Shown: positions 38,225 to 50,500 of the stretch, in pieces
Position numbering within the stretch: the stretch's first letter is position 1
Layout: each line of letters begins with the position of its first letter
From: Progne subis subis
Taxonomy: Eukaryota > Chordata > Aves > Passeriformes > Hirundinidae
Reading direction: 5' to 3'
Assembly (NCBI GenBank): GCA_022316685.1
Contig: JAKJHU010000034.1
Location: 1,674,001-1,738,000 of the forward strand
DNA: 64,000 nt
Position numbers and translations under genes: made by a program
Notes under the pieces: generated by a model
Seen by the model: the letters and a program-made list of their open reading frames with translations, nothing else
What the model was told of the DNA's origin: nothing
Databases searched by the model: none

Positions 38225-38780
38225 AGCAGGTCAAAGGAGGTGATTCTCCCCTTCTACTCTGCTTTTGTGAGAACCCACTTGGAGCACTGCATCCAGTTCT
38301 GAGGTCCCCAACAAAGGAAGGATGTAGACCTGTTGTATGGAGTCCAGAGCAGGGCCATGAAGATGATGAGATGGCTGGAGCACCTCTCTTATGAAGACAG
38401 GCTGAGAGAGCTAGTGTTGTTCATCCTGGTCAAAGCTCCAGAGAGACCTTAGAGCACCTCTCCAGTACCTGTAGGGAGCCTAGAAAAGAGCTGGAGAGGA
38501 AATTTCTACAGATGCCTGTAGTGATATGATAAAGGGGCATGGCTTCAAAATCAAAGCTAGTAAGTTTAGATCAGAAAGAAATTCCATACTATGATGGTGT
38601 TGGGGCACTGGCACAGGTTACCCACAGAAGTAGTGGATTCCCCATTCCTGGAAGTGTTTGAGACCGGGATGGATGGGGCTTTGCACAACCTAGTCATAGC
38701 TGAGTTGAAATTTGAGATGATCATTCGAGGTTCCTTCCAGCCCAAACCATTATGAGGTTCCGCGATTTTATGATTCTCAT
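38225..38780 (+). mobile_element. CR1 LINE fragment, 3' end
   Basis: A clear CR1 3' region: CACTGCATCCAGTTCTGAGG, then CCAGAGCAGGGCCATGAAGA, GACAGGCTGAGAGAGCT, a 'cacaggttacccacagaagtag' type segment, and CCTTCCAGCCCAAACCATTA leading into TTTTATGATTCT, the terminal repeat. It is on the plus strand, 5'-truncated and diverged. Its end lies just before a 24-T run and the GC pentamer array. Confidence 0.93.
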
Positions 38781-39000
38781 TTATTTTGTGTAAAATACTT
38801 TTTTTTTTTTTTTTTTTTTTTTAATCTCGGTGCTCCCGCCGTCTGGCTGCACGCGTTGAAAGGAGGGCTCTGGCAGCGGTGGCCCGGGTGGTCCCGTTCC
38901 CTCCCGCCGGGCCGCGGCTCTCCCTGCGAACCGCGGCCTGGCGGGGCCCTCTGCCGGCCGCCGCCGCCGCTGCGGGCCCCGAGCGCGGCCGCGCCTCCCT

Positions 39001-39367
39001 CGCCCCGCCCCGTCCCGTCCCGTCCCGCTCTGCCCTGCCCCGCTCTGCCCTGCCCCGCTCTGCCCCGTCCCGCTCTGCCCTGCCCCGTCCCGCTCTGCCC
39101 CGCCCCGCCCCGTCCCGCCCTGCCCCGCCCCGCCCTGCCCCGCCCCGCCCTGCCCCGCCCCGCTCTGCCCCGCCCCGCCCCGCCCCGCCCTGCCCCGCCC
39201 TGCCCCGCCCCGCCCCTCCTCGCTCGACCCGCCCCGCCCCAACCCACCCCACCCCGCCCTGGCCCGCGCTGCCCCGCCCCGCTCCGCCCCGCCCCACCCG
39301 CCCCATCCTGCCCCGCCCCACCCCACCTCGCTCCGCCCCACCCTGCCCCACCCTGCCCCCGCCCTGC
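39001..39367. repeat. GC-rich pentamer minisatellite (CCCCG/CCCTG-type)
   Basis: About 370 bp built from 5-nt units such as CCCCG, CCCTG, CTCTG and TCCCG in varying order. It is C-rich on plus and G-rich on minus. All three frames on both strands stay open through it, producing long spurious proline/arginine/alanine or glycine-rich frames that are not genes. The minus strand has dozens of G runs and strong quadruplex potential. Confidence 0.92.
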
Positions 39368-39789
39368 TCCAGCTGCACCACCGGGGCCTCACCCCCAGCA
39401 CGGCCTGGCAGGGGCCTCCAGAGCAACTGGGTAAGTACCTGAGCCGAGAGATTCGCTTTCAAATGCGGTTGAATCTTCTTAGCTTGAAAATACATGAGAA
39501 ATTTTAACTGTACTACAGAAGAGAAATATAGCGGTGAAAAAATAATATTTGAAATGAAACTGTTAGGAAGAGGTTAAAACGGGACCTCAAGATAAGTAAG
39601 AGTATTTAATATTCTAATGCAATGACTTACATTGGTATTTATCATGTAAAGGGGCTTTATAAAGAGCCAGCAAAAGAAGATAATTTAATTGCCAAGTAAT
39701 AACACAGGAACATAATTTCCAGAACTGTAATGGCACAATTAAACGCTTCTGAGTAAAAAACGCAATAGCAATCAGCTTACTTTCTGCAG

Positions 39790-39927
39790 AAATTAGCTGG
39801 TACCTAGTGACTGAAGTACAGTGTGATGGATATGTGTTTGTAGCAACAGACTATCTATCCAAGGCCAGAGACGCCTCTGTAGGTGTTTTAACCGTGCATC
39901 TCTCCTCCAGCATCTGCCAAGGCCAAG
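39790..39927 (+). other. Exon-like segment of unknown identity (plus strand)
   Basis: A CTTTCTGCAG acceptor is followed by 138 nt and a CAAG|GTGAGT donor. One frame is open throughout (phase 1 on both sides), encoding ISWYLVTEVQCDGYVFVATD and continuing to HLSSSICQGQ. A GTAAGT donor at 39431 upstream could supply a first exon ending in the GC-rich region. I do not recognise the peptide. An open run of 45 codons is not rare by chance, so this may be a pseudo-exon or a noncoding transcript. Confidence 0.2.
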
Positions 39928-42402
39928 GTGAGTCCTGTGTTAGTGCTGACGCTGCCTCTTGCACTGCAGTGCCTGTACTCCCCAGTTTCTCTCTGCTGTG
40001 CTGGAGTAGCACAATGAGATTCACTGAGGGTAATGTTTGCTAAACTCGTGCTCATGGTACCTGCTTGGTAGAGTTCTTGATCCTTCTTTTTAATATCTCT
40101 CCCAAATTATATGACATATTTCAGGGAAGAATAGTTTCTTTTTAAGTTAGTTGAGAACATTATGGAGATAGGATTGGAATATACTCGGGAAAGCACATAT
40201 TTTGTGGTCCATTGTTTAATGAAATGGAAAACATATATGAAAACAGAACTGTGTTGTGAATATGGCTTCAAGTTCCACTAACTTTCATAAGAATGCATAT
40301 ATAGTGCATTTGTGGCCTGCTCTGACATTCATTGCAACTGACAGCATCCCCCTGATGACAACAGCCTTGGAAAGAATTAATGAATGGATGGTTTGAATGA
40401 TGACATATCCAGGGAAGGATATGAAAGTCAGAGCCTGATGCCCTTTGATCACCAGCTATGAATAATATAAAAAGAGGGAGAAAAAGACATAAATAATAAC
40501 AGTACTGGGCATAAATATGGCCTGAGGCAATAATTTTCATTACAAAGGTTATAAATGCTGCTTCACCTCAGGTGTACAGAAATAGCAAATATATATTTTA
40601 TTGGGTTTGTGGGTTTTTTTGTTGTTTTGTTTGTTTGTTGGGATTTTTTTCTATATGGTGAACAGTGGTAGATAATAACTAGCACCTGCACAATTTAAAT
40701 AAACCAGAAGATGCCAAATTGCACCAGGATTTTCAGAACTGCTCAGGCTTCACTGGGTTTATTCACTGACGTGAATAATAGAGATTCCTGCCAGTCTCTG
40801 CATGACACCAAATTTATGCAGTGGGAATTAGATCCCTCAAAATCCTTCCTGCTTAAGACAAAACAGCTGTAATTAAGAGCTGGCAGGAGAAAATCCCATG
40901 GAACTGGTTTTATTAGAAAAATCATTTTTGCTGAAATTTCAAATGGGAAATTAAAGACTCCACCTTCAATTATTCTGAATATAACATTCCAATTATTTAT
41001 TTTAGGAACATACTCTTTATTGTAGTTTTAAAAACTATGTCAAAGCAATACTGAAGATTGTAACAACACACACTCTGGAGGTAGAAGTCTTCTGTTTTAT
41101 ATCACTTATGGTATGGTTCATTATCACTATCATTTCATTTCCTTCAATAATCCTGGGTCATCCACTGGAGAACATGGAGTTAGTCTGGCTTTGAACCTGG
41201 CTGGGTACTGAAGAAGACAATGATTTTTACAGCCATTGCTCCATTCTTTACCAAAGCTGAAAAATGTAGCAAATGAAAGCTTGCAGAAGTAAAAAAATAT
41301 CAGATTGCTAGAGAAGTTAGAGAGCGATATCCTTGTCCTTGCTTCTGTCATATTCTTGAGTGGCAATAGGCAAGTTATTTCATTCATTTTCCCAGCTGCT
41401 CATCAATTTTATTCTTAATTTCAGTGTGCCTGACATCAGATATTTGGTCTGTAGAATCCCAGAATCTGGTTATGTTATCCCAGGTTTTTTTTAAAGATTT
41501 CAAATAATTGTATTTTCAATTTTTTTTTTTTAATATAAAACTTGTGTGATATTTCCCTGCTTCTAAAAAAGCAGATCTAACCTTTTAAACTTCACTAGTA
41601 AATTGCACTGCTTTAATTAATTAATTTTATTGTAATTTCTATTACTTTAATAGACTATATTAAATTCAGATCTCAGTTATTTAATTTCTAGAAGGAACAG
41701 TGCACACTAACTATTTTTATTAATTAACCCTCAAATTAATCATTGATATTATCCTAAAGGCATCAGTTCCCAGTTCTCTCACTTGGTAATTCTCTTTGTC
41801 CTGGTGACATAACTTCTAACTTTGTTTCAGGTTGCAAGTTCCATTTCTGAAATTGATTTTCTGTATGACTGGGAGATGTGAATACTTGTTTCTGAACTAT
41901 CAGACTAAATCAATTTTTAAGAAAGAAAAGTAAACTTCTTTTGTTTATTGCTTTTCTATAAATAATTTCTATGCATGTATATTTCTAATTGTTTCCATTC
42001 TCTTGAATCTTGATTGTTGAATTTTTCATTGAAAAATATGTTTGCAATGCAAATTATATGCATTATAAGCATACTAAACTAAGTTACTTATATTAGTATT
42101 AACACAATTCATTGTACCTTTTCTACTTATAAGATTCACAATTGGATTTAAAAATTAATCTAGTGAAGTTTTCAATGAAGCCTTTAGTTGTGAAATAGTC
42201 TCAGAAATAATTAAAATGAAAAGTTTATATCAAAGTATGTATATAGGAAACCATTTCTATAAGTTTTTTTTAATTGTTTGCCTTCATGGAACTTCTTTAG
42301 TACTTTTTTAGTGAATGAAGAGACCACTGCAGACTCACCAAATTATTATGTCCTGAGTTGTTTGAGTGAGGATGTGGCATTACCCAGAAAAGACAGCCTT
42401 AC

Positions 42403-42423
42403 CTCAGGCAGTGGGTCCAGCGT
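42403..42423 (-). other. Exon-like segment B, 21 nt (minus strand)
   Basis: A TTCTTTCTCTCAACCAG acceptor, a 21-nt segment and a GAG|GTAAGG donor follow exon-like segment A downstream on the same strand. If joined in phase 1 to segment A it runs straight into TGA. Read alone in phase 0 it encodes TLDPLPE. It may be noncoding. Confidence 0.15.
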
Positions 42424-42606
42424 CTGGTTGAGAGAAAGAAGACTTTAGCAAAGTAAAAAATAAAATGGAAGCAGAGAAAAGTGGATGCAGTTAGGTTTCT
42501 GCCTTAGAAATTACAGAGAACGAGTAACAGATCTAAGCAATTAATCCTTCACAATTTTTTTTATATTGCACCAAATGAAGCAATCTGTTTTATCGAACTT
42601 ACTTAC

Positions 42607-42684
42607 CTGCAGCATCAGCTTCAGAGGGTTTAATGTTGACATCTATTGGAGGAGATACTGGACAGATTGTATAAATATTACTCA
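42607..42684 (-). other. Exon-like segment A of unknown identity (minus strand)
   Basis: A strong acceptor (TTCATTCCTTTTCAG) precedes 78 nt, followed by a consensus CAG|GTAAGT donor. Only one frame is open, encoding SNIYTICPVSPPIDVNIKPS then EADAA, phase 1-1. It lies 5.7 kb upstream of the WIF1 ATG on the same strand. It could be an upstream WIF1 exon, part of an unannotated gene or lncRNA, or a pseudo-exon. Confidence 0.25.
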
Positions 42685-43810
42685 CTGAAAAGGAATGAAA
42701 TCTATGACAGCAGTATGATTTGTTGCTGAATGTGGCTGCCCACAAAGCCTTTGGTGCTTTTGTCATACACTGGATATTAAAAGCTCAAATTCTGCGACTA
42801 GTGGGATCATGCAAGCTTCTTTGATAACTGATCAAGTTGTCTGTGACTTGCCTAGCAAGAAAACCTTAGGCACTTCCAGAATCAAGGTTAAAAATAAAGA
42901 TATTATTGCACTTTATCACATAAATAGCAGCAAAAAAGCACCTCAAAATCTTTTAGGAACATTCTTGGAAAAGCATAATCAATGTCCAAAAAGACGATCA
43001 GAGTGACAGTGCCCCAGGAGCAGAAAGACAAAATAGATATTGTCCATTTTGTCCTCAGGAAAAATAAGCATGGGAGTGATTATATTCATGCCATAGCATG
43101 AAATAATGCCTCACATATGGTAAAGAATATGTGAATTGCAAAATGGAAAAGAATCACTTTGAGCCATATGTTCCTCTCTGGCATTAAACTGCATGGGAGA
43201 ACAAAATAATCCACAATTAATGTAATTTTTGAAGCACAGCCATTCAACTATGCTCTCCCCTTACCTTTGTACACTACCCAGAGCAGGTATGAGAAGTAAT
43301 AAATACTTTGAACCGTGATAAAGAAAGGTGTTCAAACATTCCCTGTGCTGGAGCAGGCAAGGAAACAAAAGAGCAAAGATGGGCAGGGCACACAACCTGA
43401 TACTCAGTTCACAGTTTTGGTAGAACATGAGTCAGGCAAGCAGGATGCCATCCTAGCCTAAATAAAGGCAGTGACAAAACTGCCATTGACCCAACAGAGC
43501 CAGAATTTTTGTCTCATGCATCCTAAAGTCCCCCATCTTCCTGGAACAACTGTGCAGCTGCTGCTGAAGTGTCATCCTGTGCTGCCAGCGCCACTGTACC
43601 TCACAGCTCTTGTGCCAGTATCTGGGGATATGATAAGACATTGAGTGGACCATATTTGGAGTTGAATCACTTGTACCCCACTTTTTGTGTGTGTGTATTT
43701 TAGGTGGTGTCTGAAATATGGCAAGTATGGCACTGTGGGGATCCAATAATCTGTTCAGCCTTTCTATTCCTGTCCATTTTTTTTTTCCCCAAAGACACAG
43801 CCTATTGGCC

Positions 43811-43812
<2 letters not shown>

Positions 43813-43847
<35 letters not shown>
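43813..43847 (-). repeat. T35 homopolymer (A-run on minus strand)
   Basis: Thirty-five consecutive T bases on the plus strand. On the minus strand this could be the A-tail of a retroposed copy, but I recognise no body next to it. Confidence 0.8.
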
Positions 43848-43851
<4 letters not shown>

Positions 43852-44150
43852 GCAAAAGTAACACAGTTACTTTTCCCCTTGGAGCAAAACCCATTGAATT
43901 CCTTAGTTTTGCAGGCTTTCTTTACAATGCACCCAGAGAAACATGTGGGTAACCTGGAAGAAGTGCTTCATTCAAAATCCATGTGTTAGCAGAAGATAGG
44001 ACACGTGGCAGTTCTGCTCACACAGGAAGCAGACGAAGGTACTAATGCTGCACCCCGATACAAGGAGAGCTGTGTAACGTAACATTCTTTAGAACTAAGT
44101 GAGGTATATTGAGTGAAAAAGTTAAAAAAAGGAGAAACTCTACACACTGA

Positions 44151-44537
44151 TGTGATTGGGATATGCAAAGCAATCACACGGAGACGAGAGATTTCGCAGG
44201 GCAGAGGGTTCCTCTGAGAGAGCCCAAGGCTGAGCCAAGCCCAGAGCCCCTCTGCCTGTTTATTTCTTACTTTTTATACATTTGTGGGTCTGGCTGTGGA
44301 TTGGCTTCTGGAGTTATCACCTCCCAGCCGAATGGCCAGACCACCTGTCAGTTACAATTGTTTTCAGGTTAGAAATATGCAAACAAAGGTCAGAGAATGA
44401 AAAACAAAGGATTTGTTTATGTTACATGTCTGAGAAAGGCAGAAACTGCTCCTAATATTGTACAGTAGCTAAAAAGTCTGACTCCATCTTATGAACAATC
44501 AAAAGGCTTTAAAAAACTCAGAAAAACCAGGGTGACA
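44151..44537 (-). mobile_element. Solo LTR, ERVK-like, 387 bp, with 6-bp target duplication
   Basis: Read on minus, the element starts TGTCACCCTGG and ends CCCAATCACA (TG...CA). The 6-mer CACTGA flanks it on both sides (44145-44150 and 44538-44543). A TATA box (TATAAAAA, complement of 44271-44278) is followed after a few bases by AATAAA (complement of 44259-44264), the compact promoter-poly(A) arrangement seen in some betaretrovirus-like LTRs. A 6-bp duplication fits ERV2/ERVK. No retroviral coding region adjoins it. It lies about 7.3 kb upstream of WIF1 in the same orientation. Confidence 0.8.
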
Positions 44538-47500
44538 CACTGAGGTGATTTAAAACACAAGAAGACTACACCATGAAAATAAAGAACTTATATTTAGGGC
44601 CTTCTCTAATTGTGAAATACTTCTCCCCCAGCAAATTATTTTCTACTACATAAGTTTTGATATCTCTGCTTCCTGGTTATTCAAATGGCACTTTTTTCCC
44701 CCTGTCAATGTTTATTACACTTGCTAAGCCTAATTTATCACATATTAGGGAGTAAAATCTTTTGCTGGCTTTCAATAAAATCTTTTGTTGTCTCGAACAT
44801 GGGACAGACAGACTAAGAGGTAGGTTTCACGTGGCACTGGATACAGAGAATCAAAACATCTGGACTGAAGGCACTCCTTTTTCTAATGACAGGTAAAGGT
44901 ATTGAGGAACTGAATGCCAAGGGATCTAACCCCCAGCACTCAGGGAAGAAACCCAAGAGAAGAAATGCAGTAACAGTAGCAGAAGGATAGAGCGCTGGCA
45001 AAGTCAAAAACTAAGAAGAGATCCAATCAGCAAGGGCATATGACATGTCTGGCATTAAACACAATAATTACAAGCCTTTTTAATTGCAATAAACACCTGT
45101 CATATTTATGTAATTACATGTTTGGAAATCATCTAATTAAAATAGGTTATTCTGAGAAAATAAAAGTCTTCTGCATCTCTGCAGAAGGTTTTTGCTGCTT
45201 TTTAACTGAAAGCAGCAGGCATTCCAGAGGATTTCTGAGATTGTGTCTATGGCAAATAGTGACATGCAAATGGACTATATTGCTTAGAGAACTCACCATT
45301 GGGATTTCTCTTTGTCATATTAATTGCTGGAGACAAGGGTTTTCTCAATAGCCGGGACCAGAAATATTTTCACACAAGTGGTAGATTGCAGAGAATAAGA
45401 AAGAGTCTTCTTAGGCCCAAACTGCTCAGGCAGCGCCTGAAAGTGAGTGAGAATAGCCACCACATGTTATATTTGTTAATAGGTTAAAGTACTCCTTTAA
45501 ACACAGCTTGTTCTTGAATTGCATAGTTCATGTAGTGATGAGTACTCCATAATGAGTACAAAACAGCAAAGCATAATGGGTAGGCTAATAAAACCAAATT
45601 CAATACAGAAACCCATAGAAAGAAGAAATCCAGTGGCAGGTGTAATGGAGTAGCTGAATTTGTATGTACCCTCAGCACTCCATTCATTATGTAAGTTACA
45701 GCACTACAGCGTTACCTGTTGTCAAAAAGAGAAGAAATAATGTGAGCTTATAGGAAAGCTGAAAGTAAAGCATGAAATCTGAGAGCAACAGATGGATGAG
45801 AGTGCTAAAATGTATATATTATCTACAAGATGAATTTAGAAAATTTTGCCTGGTGTAAGTTCTTCAGAAAATCCTAATGACAACAGAGAGATTTAAAAGA
45901 GCCCTGACTTCCACAGTTCACAGAATGAATGAGGGAACTTGTACAGCCAATACCATGTCAAGATGAATGATATAAAAATTGCTGAAATGTACATAGTAAA
46001 ATGTTTCCTTAGGGGTGGAACAAGGAGTAATAGGTTCTAAAGCATGGCTTCAGTAAATGATAATTTAAGTAGGAAATGGTCCAAAGAGTTAGTAAAAAAG
46101 CCATGGAAAGCAAATAAATGTTATTAAAGAAAGCTAAAATGAAATTACAAGGCAGTGATATAAAATAAAAGTCACAGCATTATGCAAATCATATGGAAAC
46201 AATTAAAGCAGATAGTTTTCATGGAACAATTTAGCTTCATACATATCTTTATATTCTTTCATATGATAAAAATAGGTACAGACATATCTAGGAATGGACA
46301 TGTTGTCCTAGAGCTGAGGATAAAGAAGCATGAAAAACTTGCCTGGGTATGGGCATAAAAAAATTATGTTTAAAGACCTATTGGTTATTGGTTTTACAGA
46401 GATTGAACAACATTCTTGATGTCAAATGGTTTAAAATATTTTATAAATAAAATCAAAACATAATTTCTATATTATGTACATTCAGTTGCATATGTAAAAT
46501 GTATATTTAAGCATTAATTTAAAGGTACCATCTTGGTCAATAGAAGATACTGTTGGCTTCTTCATATAATTTATAACAAATGGCAGATATACATTAGGTT
46601 TCAAATTTGCAAGTGTATGATATTGAAAACTCTCATTCAAGTAAATAATAATAGCTATTAAAATATTAGCTGGCAAAATTTCCCTCCCATATATTTAATA
46701 TGGTTTTCCAATTAACTTCATTTAAATTTGTGACTAATTAACTTTTCTAAAAGCTAGTCTTACATACAACTCAGTTTAGACATCTTAAATGATAAGGAAT
46801 ACATTACAAAATGCTCATTTGAAAACTTTGACTTACCTGTCTTTCCCATTTTACCTCTTGAAGCTTATTGCAGGGTTAATTCAGCTTCCCTGGGTACCAA
46901 CCACAAGGTAAGGCCTGTACTCCTCTTGTTGTACCTTAACTGCTTTATGTTTTCATTTTTTTGCTGTAAATATGGTTGGACTTTAAAATGATAACCTTCC
47001 TTTTATGGGCTAACATATTTTCATTCATTTTTTATATCTGTGCCTGTTTCAGGACACATTTAAAGGTCTAATAATACATGCCCACCTTGTTTCTCTTATA
47101 CTATGACAAATTTTAAAATTTCTTAGTCACATACTGATTTTCCTCCAGACTGAGTACTGAATTGGCATTTCATTTTTTGCTTGGCTAAGTCTGCTACACA
47201 GGTAACTTCCTTTTAGCACATCTCCTGTTTATTTATAGCACATAATAGAAGTCACCCAGCATTTAACTTCTGCTTTTGCTATATAATTTTGCAGCTTTAT
47301 TATCTCTAACAAAATACCATTCCTAGTAACAAAGACATCACTCTTCAAGAAATCCAGCAAGAGGACAAACGATAGCCTGGGGAGCGCCCTGGAATGGAAT
47401 CCCTACTTTGCTTTTCTATAGCATTTTCCATCATCATTCCTGAAATATTTCTACAAAGATGAAACATTATTTCAATTTGCCTGTGGGAGAAACTGAGTCA

Positions 47501-50500
47501 CCTGAAGAGGAAGTAACTTGCCGTGCAGCAAGTCGGTGGCAGAGCCAAGGGCAAAGAACAAGGTTCTTAATTTCCTGCCTGGTGCCCTCATGACATTAAC
47601 TCAGTTTACAGCTCTGCCACAATCTTCTTTATGACCTTAGGTAAGATCTTTTGGGTCCTTTATTCACCTAACACTGAAGTGCATGCTTAATTTAAGCTTG
47701 TTTTTTTAATGATCACAATTGGATGAAAACTCTCCACTAATACATCAGATATATTACAGGGATGATTCATCCTTTCTCTCAGGTACTTTGAAAGGGATGT
47801 TTTTTTGTTCAGCATACTGTTAAATTAGGTAATGTTTTATTTTTCATGCTGTGTTTATTTTTGCCCAGAAAGTTTTCACAAAAACTAATTCTAGCCAGGG
47901 GAAACCTGCTTCTGTAGATGATAGAAAATGGTAAGTTACAGGAGCCTCAGTTCCGTTGCTCAAAGGGTACAATACTTGTGTGTTATGGGCTCCCAGTTCT
48001 TCAGATCTGCACATACTATTTTCTTTTTTCATAGACATCTGGCGAACAACTGTTGCACTCCTGATGAACTCAGGGTACGGATGAGTGGAGAATGCACTCC
48101 TCCACCTACTGCTCCTAACAGTGTGTATGAATGAAAAAAAAAATACTTCTTCCCTTGCTCTACCCGTTTGCACATAGAGCTCCTCCAAACGTTTCCTCTA
48201 GGTTTCCTTGCAGAAATACCTCTCCACTATCCTACAAAGTCTCATGGGGTAAAAAGCAGGCATTTCAATATTTGGCTTTAAATTTGTTCAGTATTACTAC
48301 TTTCAGCGTTCCCGCTCCTTTCTTCTGTCTGTCCTCTCTGTTGTGTCTACTGTTTCTCTCTCTTTCATTTCTGTTTGGGTTTTTTCCCTTCTTATGCTTC
48401 TTTTCCTTGAGAAAAGGGGCTCTCTTTTCTCAAGGAAATCCAAGAGGGATTCCACTCTTGGCCAACTCACCACAGAGGCATGGAGCAAATTGGCATAAAT
48501 CATTGCTCATGTCTGGGCAGGGAGAGGACTAGGATTTTGCTGCTGTGAGGATTTCTCAGAAATGATATTGGAGCTGTTCCAACAGTTTACAGTAAAAGGA
48601 TTGCAGTTCTAATGCAAGTTCAGCAAGGTGAAGTCCATCTTTTTTTCTGGTACAATAACAAATTGTGTCAGATGTGTCTCTGGTCTGAGAAATTAAACCT
48701 TTGTACAGGATGCTGCTATATGGAACACTGTGGAGATGAAGGATTCAGCCTTCATATGAAGTCTGACATCAAAGAGGAGAGAAAGATGGCCTGTAAGGAC
48801 CCTAAAGAATTAAGCACAGAAGGAAACTGAATGCAATCATGAGATTCATATGTATTAAGAAAACTAGAGAGTGTGGGGTGTGCTAGAGACTTCCAATGAT
48901 GTGTGACACAGAACATTCAGTTTGGACAGGACTGAGCTGCTTTTAGATGGAGATGTTTGTGTAGGCCAAAAATTGGTTGCTGTTAATGTTCCCTAGATGT
49001 ACTTGATTTTTACAGGAGAAAATGAAATTCTAGAAATTGAGAAGGAAATGGTAGTCTTAGAGCCAGTAGTATTTTTTTCCCATTATCTGTGAGTAGTTTT
49101 TATGGAAGTTCTTCCTTCCTCTTCATGTGATATTTTCTATGTGAGTGGAGTTATCAACAGTGGAAACAACATAGCCTAAGGAAATCTAAGATGTGCCAGG
49201 ATGACACCATTGCTCCCTAAAAACAAAAGGATTGATTCAATACCCAATAAGAAGCTGAGAGTAAAAGAGATGGTGAGACCTGTGGCAGTCTGTGCTGCTG
49301 AGACATAGAAGTGCTTTCTCTAGAAACAGAATTTTCTCAGGGCTACTGGCATCCTGCTTATGTACCTTGCCTGCAATTCAGGTCAGAGGTTGTGGAGGCA
49401 AGTGGGTATTCAAGGGGAAGGGAGTATCTTCTCTTGTGTTTTCACAGAGGCAGGTACCAAAGAGTGAGGAAAATGGGTAAGATCTCCAAGTGCTAAAGAG
49501 GTGTAGACAATACCAGTAATTGTTTGGAACACACTGAATGTAGGGTTTTGCAGCAGTCTAATACATGGACAGAAAACAGAATGGTGGCCCTATTTTGACT
49601 TCTTGGATTTGGTTATTTTTGTCAACTCTATGAATTTATATTCTGCTTAGTTATTGAACAAACTGAAATTAGAGTTTTGTGGCACAGGAAAATGGATCGC
49701 ACCATTACCCTTATATGAAAATGTAAAATGTAAGCTTCATTTTTTCTTTCTGTGCATGATGGCTCTTCTTTTAAGCATTATTATGAATGAATTAAATAAT
49801 TCTAATGAATTATGATTTAAATGAATTAAATAATCCTAAGTTTTTTAAGACTTTAGCCTTGAATCAAAGTCAAGGATGTAATTATAAACAGTGAGCTCTT
49901 TACTATCTATCTGCTCATCACTTTATTGCCAAACACTATCAAGGTTTCAGGCTACAGTGCCACACTTACAGCCATATCAAAGGCTGTCATCAAAAAAAAA
50001 AAATCTCATTAAGTGTAGTTAATACGTCTACACCCTGTATGGTGTTAACCAGGTATTTCCTTACGTGAGAAAGGTACAAGAATGTAGGGAATCAGACATC
50101 TCCAAGTTTTCAGGCTTCTGTTGATTTCAGAAAGGCAGGATCCCTTCTCAGTATTCTTCTGTGGTTAAGCACGCAACTCTAGTTCTTATCATTCCTTAGA
50201 TCTTGGAAATACTTGCAAGGGACACCTCATCATAGGAAAGTAGATGCTCAAAAGCCACAGCTTTTGGCCACAACTGTGCTGGGATGTCATTATATATGTA
50301 GAAGTACTTCTGCCAAATCCATGTGGCAAATATGTGCTTTACCTAGACAGAGTTTCTGTATGTTAAAGAATAGTCAACCAATAATAAAGTACTCTGCCTC
50401 ACTACCAAGCTCTGCTTCACTTTTTCGTCTTGAAATTTAAACAAAAAAGCTCTGGATGTAACTGTACAATGCTTTAGAGAACAAAACAGAACTGATTTGC

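Noticed and set aside
38777..39495. Long open frames of 150-224 codons on both strands (arginine/glycine- and proline/alanine-rich)
   Set aside because: They are created by the pentamer array, which keeps all six frames open. They have no start context or splice support and no recognisable domain.
43453..43812. Minus-strand open frame of 119 codons next to the T35 run, considered as a retrocopy with an A-tail
   Set aside because: The peptide shows no recognisable domain. The A-run lies upstream of the frame on that strand rather than downstream, so it cannot be its tail.
45484..45687. Minus-strand frame of 67 codons with a membrane-like segment (LDFFFLWVSVLNLVLLAYPL)
   Set aside because: T-rich DNA readily gives F/L/V-rich frames by chance. 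A stop lies just upstream in frame and no well-placed acceptor fits the frame.
46860..46908. Small plus-strand acceptor-donor pair enclosing about 36 nt
   Set aside because: Too short to judge. Such pairs are common in AT-rich intergenic DNA, and there is no companion exon.
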